From Dyella sp. EPa41 (GTDB lineage: Bacteria; Pseudomonadota; Gammaproteobacteria; Xanthomonadales; Rhodanobacteraceae): DNA of 37,894 nt. The stretch spans positions 1 to 37,894 of the forward strand of contig NZ_BCPR01000043.1 in NCBI RefSeq assembly GCF_016586165.1, written 5' to 3'. Under the pieces are notes generated by a model that saw only the letters and a program-made list of their open reading frames with translations, was not told the origin of the DNA and made no database searches. Shown here piece after piece: positions 29,126 to 36,340 of this stretch (its first letter is position 1; every line of letters starts with the position of its first letter). The position numbers and the translations under genes were made by a program.

Positions 29126-29383
29126 ATGCCCGCAGACGACAGTCTGAGACAGGATGACATCAACTACTTGTTCTCCCTCAGCTACAGCGAGTTGCTGAAT
29201 ATGCCGATGGCTAGTGCCGATAGGCTAATGGCACAGGACTTGGTTGAGCCGGTTGGTTCGCTTGATGGCGCCAACGTTAACGGTATGGCGGACTACCATG
29301 TTGGCATTACACGAAGGGGACGCGGCATGGTGTCTGCCGTGCGCATGGGGCGTGAGCCTCGATTCGTTGAGCCACGCCCGTAA
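29126..29383 (+). CDS. Small wHTH-like protein, family B member 2
   Basis: The 85-aa protein starts at MPADDSLRQDD; the frame is open 26 codons further, but equal length with its paralogue at 26294 fixes this start. GAGG lies 13 bases upstream. SYSELLNMPMASADRLMAQDL could be a helix-turn-helix and YHVGITRRGRGMV a wing. With family A member 2 it forms a likely plus-strand pair 113 bases apart, the mirror image of B1 and A1. The function is unknown. Confidence 0.75.
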   Translation: MPADDSLRQDDINYLFSLSYSELLNMPMASADRLMAQDLVEPVGSLDGANVNGMADYHVGITRRGRGMVSAVRMGREPRFVEPRP

Positions 29384-29862
29384 GTTTCGGGGATGTGACT
29401 TGATCACAGTGACACCTCCCCGCAATGGGTGTCTATTACCTGTGATCCTGCATTCGCTGTCTTACGGCGGTCCTAGGGTCCTAGAGGTCACAGGAGGCGC
29501 CGAAGCTGATATCGCAGCTGCGGCATGCACCCATGTCTCTAGCCCAAGGGTGCCACAGTCGGCTCCTTAGCCGACAAGGAAGAGAGGCCAGCCACGCGCC
29601 CGCTTGCAGACAGCCATTTCAACTCCGAATCGTGATTCATGCCGGTTTGGCGACTTGAGTGCGGTCTCGCAACTGACCCGCGATAACAAGCTGAGGGTGC
29701 AGAGCGCGCCCTCTTCTGTCCCTGCATACCGACGAACACGCCAGGAGCCAGCATCGCTACCCAAGCGCGATGGGTTCAGGAGACTTGCCGTACTGGATCC
29801 CCCTTCCGCGAAACAGAGCAGCAGGGTGCTAAAATCTGCCAAAGGGCACGATGAGGACAGGT
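29384..29862 (+). other. Intergenic region upstream of the Crp/Fnr-type gene
   Basis: No gene is supported. It contains a stem-loop, GTCGGCT-CCTT-AGCCGAC (29558-29575), without a T-run, and a likely -10 TAAAAT near 29830, about 30 bases before the regulator start. A TTGATCACAGTGACACC near 29400 resembles the TGATCAC sites at 24876-24904. Confidence 0.45.
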
Positions 29863-30579
29863 ATGGCTGCTGTTCCCGACCCGAGGCAGAACCGGCTGCT
29901 TGCGGCGTTGCCAGATGCCGAATGGGCTCGATGGGCCTTGCACCTTGAGCCTGTCGATATGCCGCTCGGCAAGGTGCTGTACGAGTCCGGCAGCCGACTA
30001 AGCCATGTGTATTTTCCGACGACCTCAATCATTTCACTGCTGTATGTGATGGAAGACGGTGCCTCGGCCGAGATCGCTGTGGTCGGCAATGAGGGCATCG
30101 TCGGCATTTCGCTGTTCATGGGCGGCGAATCCACGCCGAGCCGGGCACTGGTCCAGAGCGCTGGCCAAGGGTTTCGGTTGAAGGCGAGCCTTATGCTGCG
30201 GGAGTTCAACCGCGCGGGACCTGTACTTCATCTGCTGCTGCGATACACCCAGGCGCTTATCACCCAAATGTCGCAGACGGCGGTGTGCAATCGCCACCAT
30301 TCGTTGGACCAGCAGCTGTGCCGCTGGCTGCTACTAAGCCTCGATCGCCTGCATTCTATGGAGTTGGTGATGACACAGGAGCTCATCGCCAACATGCTGG
30401 GTGTCCGCCGCGAAGGTGTTACCGAGGCGGCGGGCAACCTACAGCAGGCAGGGCTGATTCGCTACCAGCGAGGGCATATCACCGTGCTGGATCGCGCGGG
30501 ACTCGAGAAACGGACCTGCGAGTGCTATGCCGTGGTCAAGAAGGAGTATGACCGCCTTCTGCCATCACCCACGACCTGA
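29863..30579 (+). CDS. Crp/Fnr-family transcriptional regulator
   Basis: The 238-aa protein has a cyclic-nucleotide-binding-like beta-roll (LGKVLYESGSRLSHVYFPTTSIISLL through EIAVVGNEGIVGISLFMGG) and a C-terminal HTH_Crp domain (MTQELIANMLGVRREGVTEAAGNLQQAGLIRYQRGHITVLDR). The phosphate-binding cassette of true CRP is not conserved and no Fnr cysteines are seen, so the signal is unknown. Similar proteins with PTTSIISLL occur widely in Burkholderiales and Xanthomonadales. The ATG at 29863 has GAGGACA in front; one four codons upstream lacks this. As the main regulator in the right part of the island, it may control the small genes around it. Confidence 0.88.
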   Translation: MAAVPDPRQNRLLAALPDAEWARWALHLEPVDMPLGKVLYESGSRLSHVYFPTTSIISLLYVMEDGASAEIAVVGNEGIVGISLFMGGESTPSRALVQSAGQGFRLKASLMLREFNRAGPVLHLLLRYTQALITQMSQTAVCNRHHSLDQQLCRWLLLSLDRLHSMELVMTQELIANMLGVRREGVTEAAGNLQQAGLIRYQRGHITVLDRAGLEKRTCECYAVVKKEYDRLLPSPTT

Positions 30580-30799
30580 GCCCCAATTCCAGCGTGATCC
30601 GCGAAGCCCCCAATAAACTGCGCTGAGCGACCGCTCTTTCAGAAATGGTGATGGCGGGTTTTACTGCCAAGGCCGCGCTACTTCAAACGAGCGTCGGCGC
30701 ATCACTGCGGAACGCGCGGCGCACCAAGGTGTGTCGCGTCCCTTTCAGGGTGCCTTGCGGGGTGGCCGCTCATTCGAGCATCCGCGTTCAACGGCAGCC

Positions 30800-31030
30800 T
30801 CATTCGACTGTATAGGCTGCGCTGGCGATGCCACCCTGTTCACTGTGGATGTCGCGATAGGCCCGCCCCAGGGATCGCTCTACCGAACGAATCTGCATTG
30901 CACCCGAGGGGTGTCGCATCAGCTCAAGGCGCAGCAAATCGTTCTCTTTCTGCACTCGTTGATTCTGATCGAGCAGGACATCAAAGTCCCTCAGAAGGTT
31001 GTTGGCGCTTAGATGTGGATCCGTGGTCAT
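30800..31030 (-). CDS. Small coiled-coil-like hypothetical protein
   Basis: I do not recognise this gene. The start MTTDPHLSANNLLRDFDVLL is chosen for its strong TGAGGTG site; the frame is open upstream to MLRHRLESFRESL at 31177, which would give 125 aa. The 76-aa form has heptad-like VLLDQNQRVQKENDLLRLELM and a tail RSVERSLGRAYRDIHSEQ. There is no signal peptide or membrane helix. It is divergent from the gene at 31211. The size matches the other small genes of the cluster. Confidence 0.5.
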   Translation of the reverse strand: MTTDPHLSANNLLRDFDVLLDQNQRVQKENDLLRLELMRHPSGAMQIRSVERSLGRAYRDIHSEQGGIASAAYTVE

Positions 31031-31210
31031 GGCGCACCTCAGTAGTTCGAAGTCGTGTTGCCGTCCATGCATTAGCAGGATGTCCAGCCGCCGTTGCGCA
31101 GTAATTTGCCAGATTTCTCGCCTGACGTTACGCGTATTGAGGCTCTCACGGAACGATTCCAGGCGATGACGTAGCATGGCCACGCGTATTGCCAACGAGG
31201 ATATCCGAGT

Positions 31211-31687
31211 ATGTCCAACCTCATTGTTGCTAAATTTGATAGTCAGTTTGCAGCCGCGTCTGTCATCAACAAGCTGTTGGCAAGGGGCGTGCGACGCGCG
31301 CATGTGCTGGCTTGTGTGGATGAGAGCGTAGGAAACTCAGCCGCAAGTTCAAGTGCGCCGACAACGGTTGTGTCCCATATCAGTCATCAGGGTCACCGAG
31401 CAGGCCAGAAAGCATCGGAATTTCGATCACCAAGCCATCTTCCCGGACCGGCACAGATGGGCCACACTGTGGTTACGGTGGCGTTGGACGATGAGATGCC
31501 TGTTGACGATGTTCGTCATCTCATGGAGCTCGTTGGCGCGACATCGATTGAACTGCTGGATGCAAGCGTCCCCACAGAGAATCCGCTCTTGTGGCCGGAA
31601 TACAGCACCGGCTCTGCCGTGGATGTCGAGCGAGCTATTTGTGCCACGAGAGGTAGTGACGCCCTAGGGCGGCACTCTCGGCACTAG
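31211..31687 (+). CDS. Stress-protein-like hypothetical protein with two alpha/beta half-domains
   Basis: The 158-aa product begins SNLIVAKFDSQFAAASVINKLLARGVRRAHV, a beta-alpha unit like that of YflT/general-stress-17M type proteins. It ends with GHTVVTVALDDEMPVDDVRHLMELVGATSIELL, a second such unit. Between them is a Ser/His-rich linker where related proteins usually have a glycine-zipper membrane segment; that segment is missing here. It may be a trimmed member of that family. It runs convergent to the fasciclin gene, with a strong hairpin between the two stops. The family call is tentative. Confidence 0.5.
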   Translation: MSNLIVAKFDSQFAAASVINKLLARGVRRAHVLACVDESVGNSAASSSAPTTVVSHISHQGHRAGQKASEFRSPSHLPGPAQMGHTVVTVALDDEMPVDDVRHLMELVGATSIELLDASVPTENPLLWPEYSTGSAVDVERAICATRGSDALGRHSRH

Positions 31688-31730
31688 CCTCTTCCAGGCA
31701 AGTGGCATCCGACCCCATATCCGTATGGCG

Positions 31731-31760
31731 TCTTGTGGTGGGGCGGACCCCACCACAAGA
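31731..31760. terminator. Perfect 13-bp hairpin between convergent genes
   Basis: TCTTGTGGTGGGG-CGGA-CCCCACCACAAGA has a perfect stem and a tetraloop. It lies 43 bases past the plus-strand stop and nine bases past the fasciclin stop. There is no T-run on either side, so it would be a Rho-independent pause at best, or an mRNA 3'-end stabiliser. Confidence 0.6.
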
Positions 31761-31768
31761 TCCTGTCG

Positions 31769-32221
31769 TTAGTGCTTAGTGGGCACGATCACCGCATCGA
31801 TCGCATGGATGATGCCGTTGCTCGACGCGATGTCCGGCCCCGTGATGGTGGCGCCGCCAATGCTGAGCTTGTCACCGTCCTTTGTGATCGCTGCAGTCTG
31901 GCCCTGCAGCATCTTCGGCGCGGTCAGTTTCCCGACCTCAACGACCGATGCCCGGCCCGGCAGCACGTGGTACTTCAGTACAGAGATCAACTCTGCTTTG
32001 TTTTCTGGCTTCAGCCAGTTTTCCAGTGTGCCCTTCGGGAGTTTTTTGAACGCCGCATCCGTCGGCGCAAACACGGTGTAAGGGCCCGTACCTTTCAGGA
32101 CGTTGGTGAGCCCTGCCGCTTCGAGAGCCTTGCTAAGCGTATGGAACGAGCCGTTGGCGGCTGCTGTCTCGACGATGTTCTTGCCAGGAACGCGAGAAAT
32201 GTTGGAATCATGAATGGACAT
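31769..32221 (-). CDS. Fasciclin (FAS1) domain protein without signal peptide
   Basis: The 150-aa protein is one FAS1 domain: NIVETAAANGSFHTLSKALEAAGL, TVFAPTDAAFKKLPKGTLENWL (H1 motif), VLKYHVLPGRAS and ASSNGIIHAIDAVIVP (H2 motif). FAS1 domains mediate adhesion or, in some bacteria, act in periplasmic stress roles. Most bacterial members are secreted, but this one starts MSIHDSNISR with no signal peptide, so it may be cytoplasmic or exported in another way. Its leader (32271-32398) is repeated before a truncated second copy near 27.3 kb. The domain call is firm. Confidence 0.92.
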   Translation of the reverse strand: MSIHDSNISRVPGKNIVETAAANGSFHTLSKALEAAGLTNVLKGTGPYTVFAPTDAAFKKLPKGTLENWLKPENKAELISVLKYHVLPGRASVVEVGKLTAPKMLQGQTAAITKDGDKLSIGGATITGPDIASSNGIIHAIDAVIVPTKH

Positions 32222-32270
32222 GAATTTGCCTTGAGTTGTGATCCGCGTGGCGGATTTGGAGCGACCGAAG

Positions 32271-32398
32271 CCGCGACCTCCGATGCAGACCGGAGAAGAA
32301 CTCAGATGGCGTTAGGGAGAGGACCGCGTAACTGAGACGCCTGCCAAGGAGGAGACTTGCTTTCCTGGCGCCCGAGCAGCATGCGCGTGTGGTTGTTA
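32271..32398 (-). repeat. Conserved leader repeat, copy 2 (before the fasciclin gene)
   Basis: The 128 bases begin about 50 bases before the fasciclin start and match 27364-27490 at about 80% by eye. On the minus strand it begins TAACAACCACACGCGCATGC. It probably contains the fasciclin promoter and untranslated region. Outside these limits the two loci are unrelated. The rest of 32399-32778 holds no supported gene. Confidence 0.75.
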
Positions 32399-32778
32399 GC
32401 TGAGAGTGATGTGCCTGAATGAGCCAGGCGAGATGCCCGGCGTACTGGGCTCCATCGCTCCATAGGCAATGCAATACAAAGCAACTCTCATTCGTCCGTT
32501 CAATAGGGCGATCGAGTGATCACACACCTTCTAAGTCGACGCCCCAAGACATGGCGAAAGAACCGACACAATTGTCTGTCGACAGACCGCACGTCCTCGT
32601 CACAGTGAGTGGCGCACGCTCGCCGGGCGCTGAATCTTCTGACACTCATCCCCCGCGCCTCAATCGCGCGTCACTTTCCCTGACGCCCTTTGATTCATCT
32701 CCGGTTCTTGTCTTGCTGGAGTTGCGGACTGCGGTCCGCCTACGCTCGTTTGACGCGAGCCATACTCCAGGTGAATTT

Positions 32779-33006
32779 ATGAACGGCGTGTATTTCATTC
32801 CTCCCAGGCTCTATGACCGCCAATGCCCCGATCGGTGGCTGCCCGGCTATTACAGCGCTGCCTACGTGGTGCGCCAGGAGGTCGCAGATCTCAGCTCAAT
32901 TCGATGGTTGAAAGTGCCGATGCACGTGAAAGCAGGTGAGCAACAACGAGGCGCGACTTCGATGAAAGTCGGGCCGGCAACCTGGCGGAACATTACAGCG
33001 GCATAA
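32779..33006 (+). CDS. Small protein, family D member 1
   Basis: The 75-aa frame MNGVYFIPPRLYDRQCPDRW... starts behind AGGTGA (32768-32773). A longer frame reaches back to 32419 but has no ribosome site. It shares with the next gene an N-terminal motif: YFxPxxL, then after a variable gap (D/N)RW(L/F)PGY. The rest (VVRQEVADLSSIRWLKVPMHV) is unique. No membrane or signal segment is seen. Similarity is limited to about 25 residues, so common origin is likely but not certain. The function is unknown. Confidence 0.55.
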   Translation: MNGVYFIPPRLYDRQCPDRWLPGYYSAAYVVRQEVADLSSIRWLKVPMHVKAGEQQRGATSMKVGPATWRNITAA

Positions 33007-33180
33007 CAGAAGATGGCGCATGTTGATCGTGCACCGGGGCTTCGTTAGACCCGCTTCGGCTGCCTCAGACTATCTGTAGTTTTTCTTGCAAGGCCTCTGA
33101 GTTTTCTCCGCCTTGGCCGGAGCCGCGGGCTAGCGCTTGCTTAGACCTGAGGGATGCAGGTCGACACTCGAGGCAACTCC

Positions 33181-33459
33181 ATGTACATCATCAATCAAAC
33201 GAATTCGCTCTACTTCCACCCTCATAAGCTGCACTTCCAGCCCCTTTCCGAGGCTGTAGACAACGAGCAGCGCAATCGCTGGTTTCCGGGGTACGACGCA
33301 TCGGTGGCCTCGCCGCGAGCCAAGGCTACAGCACGACGAAGTGAAGTCGTGCCGAAGGTCGACTTGCTGGAGTCCCCCAAAAACCGCCTAGACCTGGACG
33401 CCGATCGTATGGACGACGACGGTGCGCCCTGCCTAAACGCTGAGCTTGCCAATCGCTGA
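33181..33459 (+). CDS. Small protein, family D member 2
   Basis: The 92-aa frame begins MYIINQTNSLYFHPHKLHFQ, with GAGG upstream of ATG 33181. SLYFHPHKL and RNRWFPGYDAS match the YFxPxxL...RWxPGY motif of the gene just upstream. The C-terminal half is charged and low in order (ESPKNRLDLDADRMDDDG). It is followed 94 bases on by family A member 3 in the same direction, so the three plus-strand genes 32779-33775 may form one unit. Confidence 0.55.
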   Translation: MYIINQTNSLYFHPHKLHFQPLSEAVDNEQRNRWFPGYDASVASPRAKATARRSEVVPKVDLLESPKNRLDLDADRMDDDGAPCLNAELANR

Positions 33460-33553
33460 CGGTAGTCGCTGGCCAACAACGCTCGACCTTTCCACGCCGG
33501 CCCCCATCCAGGGACGGAAGGCGCAAAGAGGATCTACCCCAAAGGAAGCCATC

Positions 33554-33775
33554 ATGACCAGTATTTCCGGCAAGACCACCAACGGCTTTACGTACGAAGG
33601 TGATTACGAGCGCGCCAACCCTGATCGCGTCACGTGGACCGCCACCTTCCGGCGTAGCGGCATCTTCTTCGGCATGCGACATGGACGCATCAACGAACTT
33701 CTGGGCGTTCCGGACGGCGAGATCAACGAGGCCGTTCAGGATGACATTGAGTTTGCGTGGGTCCAAACCAGCTAG
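33554..33775 (+). CDS. Small protein, family A member 3
   Basis: The 73-aa frame MTSISGKTTNGFTYEGDYER... has an AGGAAG site and the same length as family A member 2, aligning without gaps (26 identities). The motif NGF(T/D)Y...Y...D.V.W.AT(F/Y)RR.G...G.RHGR identifies the family; the tail has DDIE in common. It lies 4.5 kb from the other two members, in the D1-D2-A3 string. Conservation of length and motif through strong sequence drift suggests that the family is under selection. The function is unknown. Confidence 0.7.
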   Translation: MTSISGKTTNGFTYEGDYERANPDRVTWTATFRRSGIFFGMRHGRINELLGVPDGEINEAVQDDIEFAWVQTS

Positions 33776-33939
33776 GTGCCTTTCTAACTGCATGACGAGG
33801 GTGCATCCCTTTCCTCCAACACTGGCGAGTTGCTGCCGGCTGGATGGCTGATCATCGAATTGATGACGAGGTTTGCCTCGCCTGAGCTACAGGTTCCATC
33901 ATCTTTCCCGGCCCCAACGATGATGGAAATCCAGCTTGC

Positions 33940-34383
33940 CTACTTGCACGCCTCGCCAGCGCTGTGCGACATGCTCGAGTAGCGGCTGAAGGTATCGCGA
34001 ACATCGCGATATTCGCTTACGCAGCCATCACTGGGTTCGGGACTTATGGCACAGCGCGCCAATTGATTGGACGCTTGCTCCAGTCGGATGGACGCTGCAC
34101 AGGCATCCTTGCGGTCGTGCAGGCTGCCTCCAGGGGTGGAATTTGTCGAGGGTGGCATAGTCGACCTTCCATCTCCCAACATGGACATGCGCTTATCTGC
34201 GACGAAGGCTGCACACCCCTCGCTGAAAGACTCGGATATACCGACGCAGGTCGAAGTGTTGTCGACGTCATGTATTTGAGCCCAGAGATAACCTCGATGG
34301 TACTCATCCGTTGAGCTCGTCTGCTGCGCCCAACACGTCGAGGGGGCCCCCAGGAGGAAGGCGGCGGCAACGAGCACTTTCAT
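33940..34383 (-). CDS. Secreted six-cysteine hypothetical protein
   Basis: The 147-aa product starts MKVLVAAAFLLGAPSTCWAQ, a Sec signal peptide with likely cleavage after WA (residue 19). AGAGGA lies upstream. The mature part has EYHRGYLWAQIHDVDNTSTC, then SESFSEGCAAFV, which I have seen as a GYxWAxxxxIxxxxxC...SFxxGCxAYV pattern in unnamed island proteins. Six cysteines in the mature chain (TC, GC, AC, RC, GC, AC) could give three disulfides. It should be periplasmic or extracellular. A frame upstream of this start is open but unsupported. The function is unknown. Confidence 0.7.
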   Translation of the reverse strand: MKVLVAAAFLLGAPSTCWAQQTSSTDEYHRGYLWAQIHDVDNTSTCVGISESFSEGCAAFVADKRMSMLGDGRSTMPPSTNSTPGGSLHDRKDACAASIRLEQASNQLARCAISPEPSDGCVSEYRDVRDTFSRYSSMSHSAGEACK

Positions 34384-35464
34384 GATGCTAGTCCTCTGAT
34401 ACAGGCAGGCCGTCGTAGGCGGTCGTCGTGTCTTGCAAGGTCGGTCATCGCAAAGATATCGACACCTTGGGCAAGGTGGTTGCATGCGAAGCCATCCCCT
34501 TAGGCCTCAGCGGGCAGAGTGAAGGCGCGTGTCACGGCCTTACCAAATGCGCTTTCTTGACGGCGCAGCCAGCAAACCGAGATGAAATCCCTGGTCATCT
34601 CCGGGGCTGTTGTGATCCTGCTTCAACGTAGTGAGTTGCTTCGGTGGCGGGACTAGAATCCACACACAGCCAGAACCCGCGGACTACCTTCGATCCGAAA
34701 TTCTTGTGTCGTCGCAACGCCCGCTTCCGGCCAAAGGCGGACATTGCCCGAGCTCAGGCAACGGAGACGCTTCCCTGGCGCTCAGGGAGCTGCCGTGCAC
34801 GGCTCTCCCGCAGCTCAAAGTTGCAACCAATCTCTCTTCGATGGTTGGCCATCCGCTGCCGACCGCCAAGCGCACGCCTGACAGCCACACCCACCCATGC
34901 AAGGATCGAGACAACCGGATCTACATCGACATGGCACAAGTCGAGACGCTCCCTTGCGTACTAGAAAGAATTCGGCAAGGTCAAAGAATCCCTTCGTTGC
35001 CCTATAGCGAAGCAGGCCTTCCGCGGTCGGATCGGGATTCGCCGTCATATTCGTATGACTCCCTGTGTGGGACACCCATCATACGGCTACGTCTGTTACT
35101 TATTCAGTTGGCGGACGCCAACGGCGCGCCGAGATCCTCGAAAGAGGCAGGGCAGTCCGCCACGTGCGTTTCGGGTCGATGGTGCTGAAAATGCCTGGCC
35201 AAGAAAAATGGGGCGCGAATTATCGCGCGCGGCGCCCACGACGGTTCGATTCTTCGAGATGTTTCGCATCGAACTCGCCGGGAAGCGATTGTCGTGGCCG
35301 ATGCTTCGGGCTTCGGGCTTCGAGAGGCCCGAAATTTCGGAAGCGATTTTTTCGACACTATCGGTTGGACGCAGGCGTTAGCGCCGTCAAATGCCCGCGC
35401 TCGAACGAGAAACCATCTCCGCAAGACACCCTGAAAGCGGGCGCTTCGGGGCAGAGGTGCCTGC
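34384..35464. other. Long stretch without a supported gene
   Basis: Several open frames cross the region on both strands (for example 34815-35075 minus and 34631-35188 plus), but none combines a ribosome site, a family motif and sensible composition. A minus-strand run, TANPDPTAEGLLRYRATKG then FFDLAEFFLV, followed after a frame change by VVSILAWVGVAVRRALGG, could be a decayed membrane protein. GCCCGCTTCCGGCC-AAAGGCGGAC near 34720-34745 resembles a dispersed proteobacterial repeat. Confidence 0.4.
35312..35333 (+). repeat. Hairpin TTCGGGC...GCCCGAA resembling the left-end array
   Basis: TTCGGGC-TTCGAGAG-GCCCGAA is followed by ATTTCGG, as the left-end units are followed by AAATTTCG. A weaker inverted repeat, GTTCGAT...ATCGAAC (35244-35274), lies 40 bases before it. 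This may be a relic of the same repeat family at the right side of the island. Confidence 0.4.
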
Positions 35465-35569
35465 TTACTTCGCGTTCCGCTTCTTTTCCTGCTTGGCCGC
35501 CTTCTTTTCTTTCATCGTCTTCGCCGGCTTCTTCTTGTCGGATTTCTTCGAATCCATACCCTTGCTCAT
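35465..35569 (-). CDS. 34-aa lysine-rich protein
   Basis: The frame MSKGMDSKKSDKKKPAKTMK... ending KRNAK starts behind an excellent GGAGGAAG site six bases upstream. Twenty of its 34 residues are Lys or Arg by composition estimate, with Ala and Ser making up most of the rest, so it should be disordered and could bind nucleic acid or acidic surfaces. Similar tiny proteins beginning MSKGMD.KK are, as I recall, seen in Xanthomonadales. The strong ribosome site and biased composition make it very likely real although it is short. Confidence 0.75.
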   Translation of the reverse strand: MSKGMDSKKSDKKKPAKTMKEKKAAKQEKKRNAK

Positions 35570-36043
35570 GTCACTTCCTCCATCATAGTCATGATCTGTC
35601 GAGTCGCGCCTTGGTCGTCCTATTCCCTGGTTGCCGGGGCCTGCGCCGACGTGGCATCTCGCGAGCGGAAGCTCACGCCAAGCTGGAAGTCAGTAGAGCA
35701 CTGCCGGTGGGTATCTTGGCATCATCGCAAAGATCCGGGGGGCCGATGTTGACGAATGGCGAGGTTTTCACTGACACCACGGCAGCCTGGACTTGCAAGT
35801 GGCGCGTAGCGGCCAGATGGATGTGAAGCGGATACCGCCTACCACGCGGAAAGCGGCTGACACACCGTTCATGACACCCAGTCCTTCCAGAGCGTCTTTT
35901 GCGCTGAAAGCAAGGTCGCGGGTTAGACGCGAGCATGGAGAGGTTGATCTCTTTTGGGCTGACATCGTGGCCCGCTGCACATTATCGACAGCGGCGTGCC
36001 TCATCACGGTGATATCGTGGATCGACTCGCGGATACATATTAG
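35570..36043. other. No supported gene; decayed sequence
   Basis: Overlapping frames on both strands lack starts and motifs. A minus-strand run AFSAKDALEGLGVMNGVSAA then FRVVGGIRFTSIWPLRATCK has regular hydrophobic spacing and may be a remnant of a protein gene, but I cannot name it. In-frame stops separate this region from the hydrolase remnant that follows. Confidence 0.4.
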
Positions 36044-36340
36044 TATCCCGACGATAGAAAAGTCCTGTCCTGGGATGTGTCGGTGTATCCAAAAAACCGG
36101 TACGCCGCCGACGCCAAGTATGCCACCACGGGCGACCTGCTGAAGTTTGCCCATGCCCTGTTCGCTGGCCGGCTGATCGCGCCCGAAACGTTGCAACAGA
36201 TGATTAAGCCCGGGCTGGACGAGTACAGTGACGGCCTGTGGTCCTACCAGCTCACCGCCAAGGGTGCCAAACATTCGGTGATCAAGCGACCCGGACTCAT
36301 CATGGACGCGCAGGCGCGCCCGCCGAAGCGGGGGTCGTGA
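36044..36340 (+). pseudogene. Serine hydrolase (beta-lactamase class C-like) C-terminal fragment
   Basis: After an in-frame TAG (36041-36043) the frame reads YPDDRKVLSWDVSVYPKNRY, YATTGDLLKFAHALFAGRLI and PETLQQMIKPGLDEYSDGLW, then KHSVIKRPG. This is the late part of class C beta-lactamase/serine hydrolase proteins (ATTGDLLKF, GLW, and a K-H-x-x-K-R-P-G near the usual KTG-like motif). The N-terminal SxxK catalytic part is missing, and the end runs into an antisense transposase fragment (DAQARPPKRGS). It is a relic. Confidence 0.75.

Noticed and set aside
33326-33793. 155-codon minus-strand frame opposite family A member 3
   Set aside because: The plus-strand gene has a ribosome site and a clear paralogue; the minus frame has neither.
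34631-35188. 185-codon plus-strand frame starting MSCFGGG
   Set aside because: No ribosome site or family motif; composition is irregular and several competing frames cover the same DNA.
35065-35826. 253-codon plus-strand frame
   Set aside because: It runs antisense over the lysine-rich gene with its strong ribosome site, has no motif, and is Arg/Ser/Pro-rich as expected of a shadow frame.
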